Below are positions 45,337 through 53,801 of a stretch of DNA of 64,000 bases, piece by piece. The notes under the pieces were generated by a model. It saw nothing but the letters and a program-made list of their open reading frames with translations. It had not been told where the DNA came from and ran no database searches. Source of the stretch: Streptomyces daqingensis (GTDB lineage: Bacteria > Actinomycetota > Actinomycetes > Streptomycetales > Streptomycetaceae). Both the position numbers and the translations under genes were made by a program. Numbering within the stretch: position 1 is the first letter of the stretch; each line of letters starts with the position of its first letter. The stretch lies in the NCBI RefSeq assembly GCF_014645895.1, contig NZ_BMMP01000005.1, positions 248,001 to 312,000 of the forward strand. Reading direction: 5' to 3'.

Positions 45337-46665
45337 TCAGCGGGCGGGTTCGTACGGCGCGGGCTTGCGCAGTGCGCGTACGGCGAGCACGGCGGTCAGA
45401 GCGATGACGCCGAGTCCCGCGGCTGGATACAACGCCGAAAGCATCATCTCCCCGGCGTTCTGGTCCAGTTCGGGCCGATCCGGTCCGGTGACGCCGTGCG
45501 GCACCAGCCAGAGCGCGTACGAACAGAAGACGAGGGCCGCCGCTCCCGTCAGAGTCCGCCACGCAAGGGCCCCGCGGCGCCGCAGCGTCTCGGCGCCCAG
45601 CAGGACGGCCAGCGGGATGCACCACACCCAGTGATGCGACCAGGAGACAGGGCTCACCAGCAGTGCCGTGAAGGCGCAGGCCACAGCGGCCCACGCCGAG
45701 GCGAACGGCAGCCGCCGCTCACCGGCCGACGCGGCGGCGACCGCCGCGCCCAGTCCGATCAGCGTCACGACGCAGACCGCCGCCACCCACGGCCAGCCCG
45801 GGTCGGGTGTGTGCAACAGCCGGGCTACGACGCCGCGCAGCGACTGGTTGTCGGTGATGTCCGTATGGCCCGCGCGGTCCGACTGGAAGAGAACGCCGAA
45901 CCAGAAGCGACGCGAGTCGTGGGGCAGAACCACCGCTCCGAGCAGCACCGTTGTGAGGAACGTCCCGGTGGCGACTGCCGCTCGCCGCATCGGCGGATTC
46001 CACCAGGCCCCGTTGCGCCCGCGCGGCCGGCGCCGCCGCCAGTGCACGATGCCCCACAGCGCGAGAAAGACCACGAACAGTGCGGGGGTGAGCTTGATGC
46101 CTGCGGCGACGCCGATCCCCGCTCCCGCCCAGCGGTGGCCGCTGCGCCGGGACAGATCCCACAGGACGAACGTCACCAGCAGCAGATTGATCTGCCCGTA
46201 GCGCAGCGTCGTCCACACCGGTTCGCACCACACGGCGAGTGAGGCGATCAGCAGCGTGGCCGCAGGGCGCGCCGCACGTGCGGGATGGCCGGCCAACTTC
46301 AGCGACAGGTGGACCGACGCCACCAGCAGCGCGAGGTTCGCGGCAGTGGCTGCGGTACGCATCGGCGCGACGTCGAGCAGCGTCAGCGGCATGAACAGCA
46401 GCGAAGCGAACGGCGGATAGGTGTTCGGCAGCTGGGCGTAGGTGGCGCGCATCGCGTACAGATCACCGCCGGTGCGCACCGTCCAGCCCTCGGCGCGGTA
46501 CACCATGAGGTCGATCATGGAGACGCCGGTCACACGCTGTGCCGTCCAGAACGCGGCGAAAGAGCCCAGACAGAGAAGCGACGCGAGCACTGCCGGACGT
46601 CGCAGCAGATACGCCCTGACGAAGGCCTGGGACCGGCTCTCTGCGGAATGCTGCAAAGTGCTCAC
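45337..46665 (-). CDS. GT87-family (DUF2029) mannosyltransferase-like membrane protein
   Basis: 442 residues with about ten membrane helices. The GT87 pattern is present: first external loop 'VSMIDLMVYRAEGWTVRTGG' with an Asp, 'ATYAQLPNTYPPFASLLFMP', 'LRYGQINLLLVTFVLWDL', 'GIGVAAGIKLTPALFVVFLA' and 'LLVSPVSWSHHWVWCIPLAV'. Relatives are polyprenyl-phosphate-mannose-dependent mannosyltransferases making lipomannan-type glycans. The GTG at 46665 is preferred: GGGAG lies 9 bases upstream and the earlier in-frame start is unconserved. The gene lies between the two tRNA-Ala copies. Confidence 0.88.
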   Translation of the reverse strand: MSTLQHSAESRSQAFVRAYLLRRPAVLASLLCLGSFAAFWTAQRVTGVSMIDLMVYRAEGWTVRTGGDLYAMRATYAQLPNTYPPFASLLFMPLTLLDVAPMRTAATAANLALLVASVHLSLKLAGHPARAARPAATLLIASLAVWCEPVWTTLRYGQINLLLVTFVLWDLSRRSGHRWAGAGIGVAAGIKLTPALFVVFLALWGIVHWRRRRPRGRNGAWWNPPMRRAAVATGTFLTTVLLGAVVLPHDSRRFWFGVLFQSDRAGHTDITDNQSLRGVVARLLHTPDPGWPWVAAVCVVTLIGLGAAVAAASAGERRLPFASAWAAVACAFTALLVSPVSWSHHWVWCIPLAVLLGAETLRRRGALAWRTLTGAAALVFCSYALWLVPHGVTGPDRPELDQNAGEMMLSALYPAAGLGVIALTAVLAVRALRKPAPYEPAR

Positions 46666-46758
46666 AGCGTGCGGCTCCCGAGTAGTGCTCCCTGGGCTGG
46701 ACGACACTACCTGCCGTGCGGTGGACAGACAGGCCCGCACAGAGAGCCGGAATTGGAT

Positions 46759-46789
46759 TTGGCGGAACGCGGCAGAGGCCGTGTAAGGT
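46759..46789 (+). promoter_or_regulatory. Likely promoter of tRNA-Ala copy 2
   Basis: TTGGCG (46759-46764), a 19-base spacer, and TAAGGT (46784-46789), 43 bases before the tRNA. The first copy has a different upstream sequence, so the duplication did not include the promoter. Confidence 0.45.
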
Positions 46790-46832
46790 TGGCGACGCCG
46801 CTGCGGGGCAAGCCCCCGGCGGACTGTTCTGC

Positions 46833-46905
<73 letters not shown>

Positions 46906-46911
46906 CGAGTG

Positions 46912-46957
46912 CGAGGGCGAAGTGTGTCCGCGGTAAGCGCGGACGGCTTCGCCCTCG
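46912..46957 (+). terminator. Terminator of tRNA-Ala copy 2
   Basis: Same stem as copy 1 with one loop change (GGTAAG instead of GGAAAG). The loop lies outside the paired arms, so stability is unaffected. Confidence 0.9.
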
Positions 46958-47296
46958 TCGTTTGTGCTCGGCTTCGCCTCGCGGTGCGGGGCTTCGCCAC
47001 CCGCACCCCCAGCGGGGGCTTCGCCCCCGGCACCCCCTTGGCGGGGACTTCGCCCCCTGCGGCCCCCTTGTGGTGCGGGCGTGGTCTGGGGTGCGGCTCT
47101 CGGTGGGTTCGCCGGCGGTCCCCGGGTTGTGCTGGTGGGTTCTCGGTGACACTCCTGGCGGGGCCGCCTCCCCTGCGGTCCCTGGGTTGTGCGGGTGTGG
47201 TCTGTGATGCGGGTCTGCAGCGCGACGGGGCGCTGCCTTGTCGGGGGAGGGCCGGCGTCCGGTGGAACCGGGGTGAGGGGCCTCTCCGGCTTGCGG

Positions 47297-47302
47297 TACC
47301 CT
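47297..47302 (+). promoter_or_regulatory. -10 element of the leuS leader
   Basis: TACCCT ends 6 bases before the leader-peptide ATG, so transcription would start at or next to that ATG. A -35 match is weak. Confidence 0.5.
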
Positions 47303-47308
47303 GACCGC

Positions 47309-47347
47309 ATGCGTGCCGTACGCCTTCTGCTTAGCCGGCCGCGCTGA
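47309..47347 (+). CDS. leuS leader peptide
   Basis: 12 residues, 'MRAVRLLLSRPR', with three consecutive Leu codons (CTT CTG CTT). CTT is rare in Streptomyces, so stalling when charged tRNA-Leu is scarce is plausible. It is followed within 55 bases by a Rho-independent terminator and then leuS, which is classical attenuation architecture. Comparative genomics has previously predicted leuS attenuators in some Streptomyces. Confidence 0.82.
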   Translation: MRAVRLLLSRPR

Positions 47348-47397
47348 TCAGTCCCGGTCCCGGCCCGAACGGCCGGAAGAGCCGGAATCGGCGCGGC
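47338..47397 (+). promoter_or_regulatory. Candidate alternative RNA structures of the leuS attenuator
   Basis: GCCGCGC at the end of the leader peptide (47338-47344) can pair with GCGCGGC (47391-47397), which abuts the terminator stem. A separate small stem pairs CCGGCC (47360-47365) with GGCCGG (47371-47376). Ribosome position over the Leu codons would decide which forms. This pairing scheme is my inference. Confidence 0.5.
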
Positions 47398-47398
47398 G

Positions 47399-47423
47399 TC
47401 CCCTCCTGTGCGAGGGGATTTTT
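47399..47423 (+). terminator. Rho-independent attenuator upstream of leuS
   Basis: TCCCCTC (47399-47405) pairs with GAGGGGA (47412-47418) around CTGTGC, followed directly by TTTTT. A T-run like this is rare in this window, which supports a dedicated regulatory terminator. Confidence 0.88.
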
Positions 47424-47464
47424 CATTTGTGCTGGCAGGGACGACCGATGGAGCTTTGACGACG

Positions 47465-50338
47465 ATGACCGAGACGACGACTGCCGCAGAAACCCCGGCC
47501 GTCCATCGCTACACGGCGGCGCTGGCCGCCGACATCGAGGCACGCTGGCAGGACTTCTGGGAGAAGCAGGGCACCTACGAGGCCCCCAACCCCGGTGACG
47601 GAGATCTGGGCGGCGACCCCGAGGCGGCGGCCCGGCCCAAGAAGTTCATCATGGACATGTTTCCCTACCCCTCGGGCGCGGGCCTGCACGTGGGGCATCC
47701 GCTGGGATACATCGCCACGGACGTGTACGCCCGCTACCAGCGGATGACGGGCCACAACGTCCTGCACACCCTCGGTTTCGACGCGTTCGGCCTGCCCGCG
47801 GAGCAGTACGCCGTGCAGACCGGCACCCATCCGCGCATCTCCACCGAGGCGAACATCGTCCAGATGAAGGCGCAGCTGCGCCGCCTGGGCCTCGGCCACG
47901 ACCAGCGCCGGTCCGTCTCGACGATCGACCCGGAGTACTACAAGTGGACGCAGTGGATCTTCCTGCAGATCTTCAACTCCTGGTACGACGACGAGGCGGA
48001 GACGGCACGTCCCATCGCGGAGCTCGTCGAGCAGTTCGAGTCCGGTGCACGTGAGACGCCGGAGGGCTTCGGGCGCTGGGACGAGCTGAACAGCGTGCAG
48101 CGCGCCGAGGTGCTGGGCGAATACCGCCTGGCGTACGCCTCCGACGCACCCGTCAACTGGTGCCCCGGTCTGGGCACTGTCCTGGCGAACGAGGAAGTCA
48201 CCGCGGAGGGCCGCTCGGAACGGGGCAACTACCCCGTGTTCAAGGCCGAACTGCGCCAGTGGAACATGCGCATCACCGCGTACGCGGACCGTCTGCTGTC
48301 CGGCCTGGACGCTCTGGACTGGCCCGAGGCCATCAAACTGCAGCAGCGCAACTGGATCGGGCGGAGCGAGGGCGCCCGTATCGACTTCCCGCTGGGCGAC
48401 GGCAAGATCGAGGTCTTCACGACCCGGCAGGACACCCTGTTCGGCGCCACCTACATGGTGCTCGCCCCCGAACACCCGCTGGTCGACAGCGTCGTGCCCG
48501 TTCAGTGGCCGGAGGGCACGCGGGACGTGTGGACGGGCGGGCACGCGGATCCCGCGTCCGCGGTGGCCGCGTACCGTACGCAGGCCGCCTCCAAGTCGGA
48601 CGTGGAGCGCCAGGCCGAAGCCAAGGACAAGACGGGGGTCTTCACGGGCGCCTACGCCACGAACCCCGTCAGCGGCGAGCGCGTCCCCGTCTTCATCGCG
48701 GACTACGTGCTGATGGGTTACGGCACCGGCGCCATCATGGCCGTCCCCGCGCACGACCACCGCGACTTCGCCTTCGCGCGCGCCTTCGAGCTCCCCATGC
48801 GCTGCGTGGTCGAGCCCTCGGACGGCCGCGGCACGGACCCCGGCCAGTGGGACGACGCGTTCGTCTCGTACGAGGCGAAGATCGTCAACTCCGCCGGTGA
48901 GGGCGTCTCCCTGGACGGCCTGGGCGTCGCCGAGGCGAAGGCCCGCATGACCGAGTGGCTGCAGGAGCGGGGCATCGGCTCCGGAACGGTCAACTACCGG
49001 CTGCGCGACTGGCTGTTCAGCCGGCAGCGCTACTGGGGCGAGCCGTTCCCGATCGTCTACGACGAGGAGGGCGTCGCCCACTCGCTGCCCGAGTCGATGC
49101 TGCCGCTGCAACTGCCGGAGGTGGACGACTACTCGCCGCGCACGTTCGCGCCGGACGACTCCGACACGGTGCCCGAGACGCCCCTCTCGCGGAACGAGGA
49201 ATGGGTGAACGTCACCCTGGACCTGGGCGACGGCAAGGGCCCGCGGCCGTTCAGGCGTGAGACCAACACCATGCCCAACTGGGCCGGTTCGTGCTGGTAC
49301 GAGATGCGGTACCTGGACCCGCACAACAGCGAGCGGCTGGTCGACCCGGAGGTGGAGCGCTACTGGATGGGTCCGCGTGAGGGGATGCCGCACGGCGGTG
49401 TCGACCTGTACGTGGGCGGTGCGGAGCACGCGGTTCTGCACCTGCTGTACGCCCGGTTCTGGTCGATGGTGCTGCACGACCTGGGCCACGTCTCGTCCGT
49501 CGAGCCGTTCCACAAGCTGTACAACCAGGGCATGATCCAGGCATACGTCTACAGGGACAGCCGCGGGATCGCCGTACCGGCCGCCGAGGTCGATGAGCAG
49601 GACGGCGCGTACTTCTACCAGGGCGAGCGCGTCAGCAGGGTGCTCGGAAAGATGGGCAAGTCCCTGAAGAACGCCGTCACTCCGGACGAGATCTGCGCGG
49701 AGTACGGCGCGGACACGCTGCGTCTGTACGAGATGGCGATGGGCCCCCTGGACGTCTCCCGGCCGTGGGACACCCGCGCGGTCGTCGGTCAGTACAGGCT
49801 GCTGCAGCGACTGTGGCGGAACGTGGTCGACGAGTCCACCGGAGAGGTGCGCGTCGTCGACGGGGAACCGGACGAGGACACGCTGCGTGCCCTGCACAAG
49901 ACCATCGACGGCGTCCGCCAGGATCTGACCGCGCTGCGCTTCAACACCGCCATCGCCAAGATCACGGAGCTGAACAACCACGTCACCAAGTTGCCCGCGG
50001 TGCCGCGGACGGTCGCCGAGCGGCTGCTGCTGCTGATCGCTCCGCTGGCTCCGCACATCGCCGAGGAACTGTGGCGGAAGCTGGGCCACGAAGAGACCAT
50101 CGTCTACCGGGACTTCCCGGTGGCCGACCCGGCCTACCTCGTAGACGAGACAGTGACCTGCGTCGTGCAGGTGAAGGGCAAGGTCAAGGCGCGGCTGGAG
50201 GTCTCGCCGTCCATTTCGGAAGCGGACCTGGAGGCGCAGGCGCTGGCCGAGCCGGCGATCGTCGCGGCGCTGGGCGACGCCGGGATCCGGAGGGTGATCG
50301 TCCGGGCTCCGAAGCTGGTGAACGTCGTACCCGCGTAG
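47465..50338 (+). CDS. leuS: Leucyl-tRNA synthetase
   Basis: 957 residues, class I synthetase. HIGH motif at 75-78 as HVGH ('[15 protein letters not shown]'); KMSKS motif at 729-733 as KMGKS ('[16 protein letters not shown]'). The CP1 editing domain includes '[20 protein letters not shown]' and '[20 protein letters not shown]', with the editing Asp region. The anticodon-binding helical domain and C-terminal extension ('[18 protein letters not shown]') are present. ATG at 47465 gives the conserved start '[20 protein letters not shown]'; no strong RBS. Expression is probably governed by the leader attenuator. Confidence 0.97.
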   Translation: MTETTTAAETPAVHRYTAALAADIEARWQDFWEKQGTYEAPNPGDGDLGGDPEAAARPKKFIMDMFPYPSGAGLHVGHPLGYIATDVYARYQRMTGHNVLHTLGFDAFGLPAEQYAVQTGTHPRISTEANIVQMKAQLRRLGLGHDQRRSVSTIDPEYYKWTQWIFLQIFNSWYDDEAETARPIAELVEQFESGARETPEGFGRWDELNSVQRAEVLGEYRLAYASDAPVNWCPGLGTVLANEEVTAEGRSERGNYPVFKAELRQWNMRITAYADRLLSGLDALDWPEAIKLQQRNWIGRSEGARIDFPLGDGKIEVFTTRQDTLFGATYMVLAPEHPLVDSVVPVQWPEGTRDVWTGGHADPASAVAAYRTQAASKSDVERQAEAKDKTGVFTGAYATNPVSGERVPVFIADYVLMGYGTGAIMAVPAHDHRDFAFARAFELPMRCVVEPSDGRGTDPGQWDDAFVSYEAKIVNSAGEGVSLDGLGVAEAKARMTEWLQERGIGSGTVNYRLRDWLFSRQRYWGEPFPIVYDEEGVAHSLPESMLPLQLPEVDDYSPRTFAPDDSDTVPETPLSRNEEWVNVTLDLGDGKGPRPFRRETNTMPNWAGSCWYEMRYLDPHNSERLVDPEVERYWMGPREGMPHGGVDLYVGGAEHAVLHLLYARFWSMVLHDLGHVSSVEPFHKLYNQGMIQAYVYRDSRGIAVPAAEVDEQDGAYFYQGERVSRVLGKMGKSLKNAVTPDEICAEYGADTLRLYEMAMGPLDVSRPWDTRAVVGQYRLLQRLWRNVVDESTGEVRVVDGEPDEDTLRALHKTIDGVRQDLTALRFNTAIAKITELNNHVTKLPAVPRTVAERLLLLIAPLAPHIAEELWRKLGHEETIVYRDFPVADPAYLVDETVTCVVQVKGKVKARLEVSPSISEADLEAQALAEPAIVAALGDAGIRRVIVRAPKLVNVVPA

Positions 50339-50477
50339 CTCCTGGGCGTCCGTCCGCGGAGGGCGCCCCCTACGGGTTCGGTGAGGGGCCGGTCCGGGTT
50401 CTGAGGAACGCCGGGGCGGCCCCGCCCGTTTACGCTTGGGAGAGGACGGCCTGTCGCGGACGGACGAAGGAGCGCTC

Positions 50478-51113
50478 GTGGAATTCGTCATCAGCATGGT
50501 GGTGCTGCTGTCCGTGCTGTTCGTGACATTCGGCATCATCGCGGCGGTGCGTGTCACGCGAGCCGTGCAGCGTGGTGTCGAGCGCACCGGCGTGCAGGTC
50601 CGCCGGACGGTCGAGGAGACGACGCTCCGCGCGAAGAGCGCCCATCCCGGTCCGGTGGGCGAGATCGCCCGCAAGCGCCTCGAACTGCGCGCGTCCATCG
50701 ACAGCACGCGCCGTGCGCTGGAGTCCGACGTCAGCAGGGACCCGTCGCTCCAGGAGGCCCTCGGCCTGCTGAACAGGCTGCACGACCACGCCAGGCAGCT
50801 GGACGGCGAACTGCGCCTGCTGATGGAGAAGGAGCCCGACAAGACGCGGACTGCGGCTCTGATGCCCGACGTCGTAGAACGGGTCTCCCGGATCAAGGAA
50901 TCGGCCGACTCGCTGCGTTTCGCCGCGCAGGACCGCGCGCGGCAGTACGACGTGGAGGGGCTGGACGCGCTACGGCAGCAGATCGAGGTCGAGTCGGGCG
51001 CCCTCCGTCACTGGCAGGGAATGGAACAGCAGGCCCACGCAGCCGAACAGCTCGATGAAGAGCGCGCAGAGCGTCCCCGTCTCGACAAGGGCCGTCCGCA
51101 AAGCGCCTCGTGA
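50478..51113 (+). CDS. Membrane-anchored coiled-coil protein of unknown function
   Basis: 211 residues: one N-terminal membrane helix ('EFVISMVVLLSVLFVTFGII') followed by a long charged alpha-helical region with coiled-coil character ('KRLELRASIDSTRRALESDV', 'LLNRLHDHARQLDGELRLLM', 'MPDVVERVSRIKESADSLRF'). The GTG at 50478 has a GAAGGAG ribosome site. A -10 TACGCT at 50431-50436 would give a 35-base leader. It resembles uncharacterised Streptomyces proteins encoded after leuS. No motif indicates a function. Confidence 0.78.
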   Translation: MEFVISMVVLLSVLFVTFGIIAAVRVTRAVQRGVERTGVQVRRTVEETTLRAKSAHPGPVGEIARKRLELRASIDSTRRALESDVSRDPSLQEALGLLNRLHDHARQLDGELRLLMEKEPDKTRTAALMPDVVERVSRIKESADSLRFAAQDRARQYDVEGLDALRQQIEVESGALRHWQGMEQQAHAAEQLDEERAERPRLDKGRPQSAS

Positions 51114-51133
51114 GACGGCGGTAGCCTCCCTTT

Positions 51134-52003
51134 ATGTCCCGCACCACGTCTCGTCACGGGTCCCGCCGGGTGGCGATCGTCACCGACTCCACGGCCTATC
51201 TGCCGCAGGCGGCGCTGGCCCGTCACCACATCGACGTCGTGCCGCTGACGGTGGTGCTCGGTGGTCAGGCCCTGGAGGAGGGCACCGAGATCTCGGCGCG
51301 CTCCCTTGAGGAAGCCCTGCGGGAGCGGCGTGCGGTGACGACCTCCCGTCCGAGCCCCGCGGTCTTCGCCGAGGCTTACAGGGCCGCCGCCGAGGCAGGA
51401 GCGGAGGGAATCGTCTCGCTGCATCTGTCCGGTGAGATCTCGGGAACGTACGACGCGGCGGTGGTGGCCGCACGGGAAGCACCGGTGCCCGTGCGGGTCG
51501 TGGACAGCGGCCTGGTCGCCATGGCGCTGGGGTTCTGCGCGCTGGAGGCCGCCGAGACGGCCGCGAGCGGCGGTTCGCTGGACGAGGCCGTGGCGGCCGC
51601 GGAGAAGCGGGCAGAGGGAATGTCCGCATACTTCTATGTCGACACTCTCGACTATCTGCGGCGGGGCGGGCGCATCGGCGCGGCGGCGAAGCTGCTCGGC
51701 TCCGCGCTGGCCGTCAAGCCCCTGCTGGAGCTGGTGGACGGGCGCATCGCGATGCTGGAGAAGGTGCGTACGGCGTCGAAGGCCATCGGGCGCCTGGAGG
51801 AGCTCGTGGTGGAGCGGGCGGGCGACTCTCGTGTCGACATCGCGGTGCACCATCTCGCTGCGCAGCAGCGTGCGGACGATCTCGCGGAGCGGTTGCGGGA
51901 CCGCGTGCCAGGGCTCGGCGAACTGCACGTGAGCGAAGTGGGCGCTGTGATCGGAGCGCATACCGGGCCCGGCCTCCTGGGGGCCGTGGTGTCACTCAGG
52001 TGA
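51134..52003 (+). CDS. DegV-family fatty-acid-binding protein
   Basis: 289 residues. DegV signatures: 'VAIVTDSTAYLPQAALARHH', 'IDVVPLTVVLGGQALEEG', 'TTSRPSPAVFAEAYRAAAEA', 'GIVSLHLSGEISGTYDAAVV', 'VVDSGLVAMALGFCALEAAE' and 'YFYVDTLDYLRRGGRIGAAA'. FakB/DegV proteins bind a fatty acid for phosphorylation by FakA, but actinobacterial members often lack a nearby FakA. ATG is 6 bases after TAGCCT (51122-51127), suggesting a leaderless mRNA. Confidence 0.92.
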   Translation: MSRTTSRHGSRRVAIVTDSTAYLPQAALARHHIDVVPLTVVLGGQALEEGTEISARSLEEALRERRAVTTSRPSPAVFAEAYRAAAEAGAEGIVSLHLSGEISGTYDAAVVAAREAPVPVRVVDSGLVAMALGFCALEAAETAASGGSLDEAVAAAEKRAEGMSAYFYVDTLDYLRRGGRIGAAAKLLGSALAVKPLLELVDGRIAMLEKVRTASKAIGRLEELVVERAGDSRVDIAVHHLAAQQRADDLAERLRDRVPGLGELHVSEVGAVIGAHTGPGLLGAVVSLR

Positions 52004-52012
52004 GTGGCGGAC

Positions 52013-52039
52013 TTATCCACAACTGGTCGGTTACCCACG
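52013..52039 (+). promoter_or_regulatory. DnaA-box-like sites upstream of comEA
   Basis: TTATCCACA at 52013-52021 matches the E. coli DnaA consensus exactly, and TTACCCACG at 52031-52039 differs from it at two positions. A perfect palindrome GATCGCGATC follows at 52061-52070 and TTGACC at 52044-52049 could be a -35. Confidence 0.5.
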
Positions 52040-52091
52040 GGAATTGACCAAGATCACTTAGATCGCGATCGAATGTCTACTGTCCGTCGGC

Positions 52092-53801
52092 ATGAGCATC
52101 CGATCTCGTTCCTCTCGCTCTTCCCGCCCTACGCATCCGCCTCGGGGGCCGTCGGCGCGCTCGCGCACCCGGTCGCGGCTCCACTCGCGGCCGGCGTCGC
52201 CTGCGGGCGAGGGCGGCATCCCGTCCCCTCGTCCAGCTGGAGCCCTGGAGCGGCGCCGGGGTGGCACGGCGCCGCCGGGGCGCGCGCGGCCCGTCCGGCG
52301 GCGGTTCGTCTCCAGGGCCTGCCGCTCCCGTGGGTCAGCCGCCCCGAAGGGGGAGGGGGCGCGGCCGGACGGGCCGGGAACGCGGGCTGCGGCGCTCCTG
52401 GACGAAGCCGCTCGTAGCGCCTCGCCTCCCGCTGCCCCGGCCCCTCCCGGGGCGAGACCGGCGGGAAGGACGGACCGGGAGGTTCCGGGGGACAGAGCGC
52501 CAGGAGGCGCAGGCGTCGGGGAGGCGGTTCACCGCCTGCCCCTGCCCGTACGACGGCGTCAGCCGGCCGCTGGGGACGGGGCGGATCGAGGGACCGCCCA
52601 GCAAGGGCGCGACGGTGGCCGGGGAGCCGGAGGGCCAGCTGCGCCGTCACAGCCGAGATCCCGGGGACCGGCCCCGGACCGCGCTGCGTCAGTGGCGCTG
52701 GGCACGCAGGCTCGATCGGTCGCCGGGCTCGACCCACCGGTGGAGGGTGCCCCGCCGGGAGAGCCATCCGGCGGAGCGGCGGGCCCCGGCGCAGGGGTTC
52801 TGCCCCGGTCCGCAGCCGTGGCGTCGGCTCGGGCGGCCGTGCGACGGGGGAGGGCGCGGCGAGCAGCCGCCGCGCACGGACGGAAGCGGTCGGAGGGGGT
52901 CTCGGACGCCCTCACGGCCATGACTCGGACCTCGGCGGCGCTGTCTGGTGGCGGGCACCCCCGGGTCGGTGGGGGAGGCGCGGAGATGGCCCGGACAGAG
53001 ACACCCTCCGGCGGGAGGAGCGGAGCGGGGGAGCGCCGGGAATCCGGGGCAGGCACGGCCGGCCCCCGTCGTGACGGGTTCTTGCTCGCCGTCCGTGAAC
53101 GTCTGCCGCTGTGGGTTCAGCTGCGGTGTGGGATCGAGCTGCGCACGCTGATCGTTCTGGGGGTCGTCCTGGCCGTGGCCGTCCTCTTCGGTGTACGGCA
53201 CTTCCTCGCTGGGCGTCCTGACGAAGTACGGGCGCCGGAGGCCAGGAGCGTCAGCGGTCCGGCGGCCTCGGGAGCCGGGCCTGCCGCTGAGGGCGGCCCG
53301 CGGGGAAAGGGTGCCGGAGGCACGGGAGCACCGGGCAAGCGGCTCGTGGTGGACGTCGGCGGGAAGGTCCGCAAGCCGGGCATCTACCGGCTCCCGGACG
53401 GTTCCCGGGTGGCCGACGCACTCGAATCGGCGGGCGGAGTGAAGCCCGGCACGGACGTCAGCGGCCTCAACCGGGCCCGGCGCCTCGTCGACGGCGAGCA
53501 GATCGTCGCGGGCGGTGCGCCGGCGGCGGGCGGACCGGGCAAGGGCGCCGGGGCCGGCGCCGCGCCGGGCGGTGGCGCCGCGGACGGCGGGAGCGGTGGG
53601 GCGCAGGGGCAGCCTGTGAGCCTCAACTCGGCCACTGCCGAACAGCTGGAGACCCTGCCCGGTGTGGGTCCCGTTCTCGCGCAGCACATCATCGAATACA
53701 GGGAGGCACACGGCGGCTTCACGTCCGTCGACCAGCTCCAGGACGTCAACGGAATCGGCGAACGGCGCTTCGCCGACATCGAGCCGAAGGTCAGCCCGTG
53801 A
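52092..53801 (+). CDS. comEA: ComEA-type DNA-binding protein (SLBB + helix-hairpin-helix)
   Basis: 569 residues from ATG 52092. The N-terminal ~330 are Arg/Pro/Gly/Ala-rich low complexity, followed by a single membrane helix (~residues 350-375, 'TLIVLGVVLAVAVLFGVRHF'). An SLBB-like domain follows ('VVDVGGKVRKPGIYRLPDGS', 'RVADALESAGGVKPGTDVSG'). A ComEA helix-hairpin-helix ends the protein ('SLNSATAEQLETLPGVGPVL', 'NGIGERRFADIEPKVSP'). ComEA presents DNA to the ComEC channel. The N-terminus is long for the family, so the start is uncertain; TACTGT 8 bases before the ATG would fit a leaderless mRNA. The stop overlaps comEC. Confidence 0.85.
   Translation: MSIRSRSSRSSRPTHPPRGPSARSRTRSRLHSRPASPAGEGGIPSPRPAGALERRRGGTAPPGRARPVRRRFVSRACRSRGSAAPKGEGARPDGPGTRAAALLDEAARSASPPAAPAPPGARPAGRTDREVPGDRAPGGAGVGEAVHRLPLPVRRRQPAAGDGADRGTAQQGRDGGRGAGGPAAPSQPRSRGPAPDRAASVALGTQARSVAGLDPPVEGAPPGEPSGGAAGPGAGVLPRSAAVASARAAVRRGRARRAAAAHGRKRSEGVSDALTAMTRTSAALSGGGHPRVGGGGAEMARTETPSGGRSGAGERRESGAGTAGPRRDGFLLAVRERLPLWVQLRCGIELRTLIVLGVVLAVAVLFGVRHFLAGRPDEVRAPEARSVSGPAASGAGPAAEGGPRGKGAGGTGAPGKRLVVDVGGKVRKPGIYRLPDGSRVADALESAGGVKPGTDVSGLNRARRLVDGEQIVAGGAPAAGGPGKGAGAGAAPGGGAADGGSGGAQGQPVSLNSATAEQLETLPGVGPVLAQHIIEYREAHGGFTSVDQLQDVNGIGERRFADIEPKVSP

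Noticed and set aside
47423..50896. 1157-codon minus-strand frame across leuS
   Set aside because: Antisense shadow: the plus strand encodes a complete leucyl-tRNA synthetase.
52004..52091. An origin of replication
   Set aside because: One perfect and one weak DnaA box are not an oriC. No dnaA/dnaN, AT-rich unwinding region or box cluster is present.
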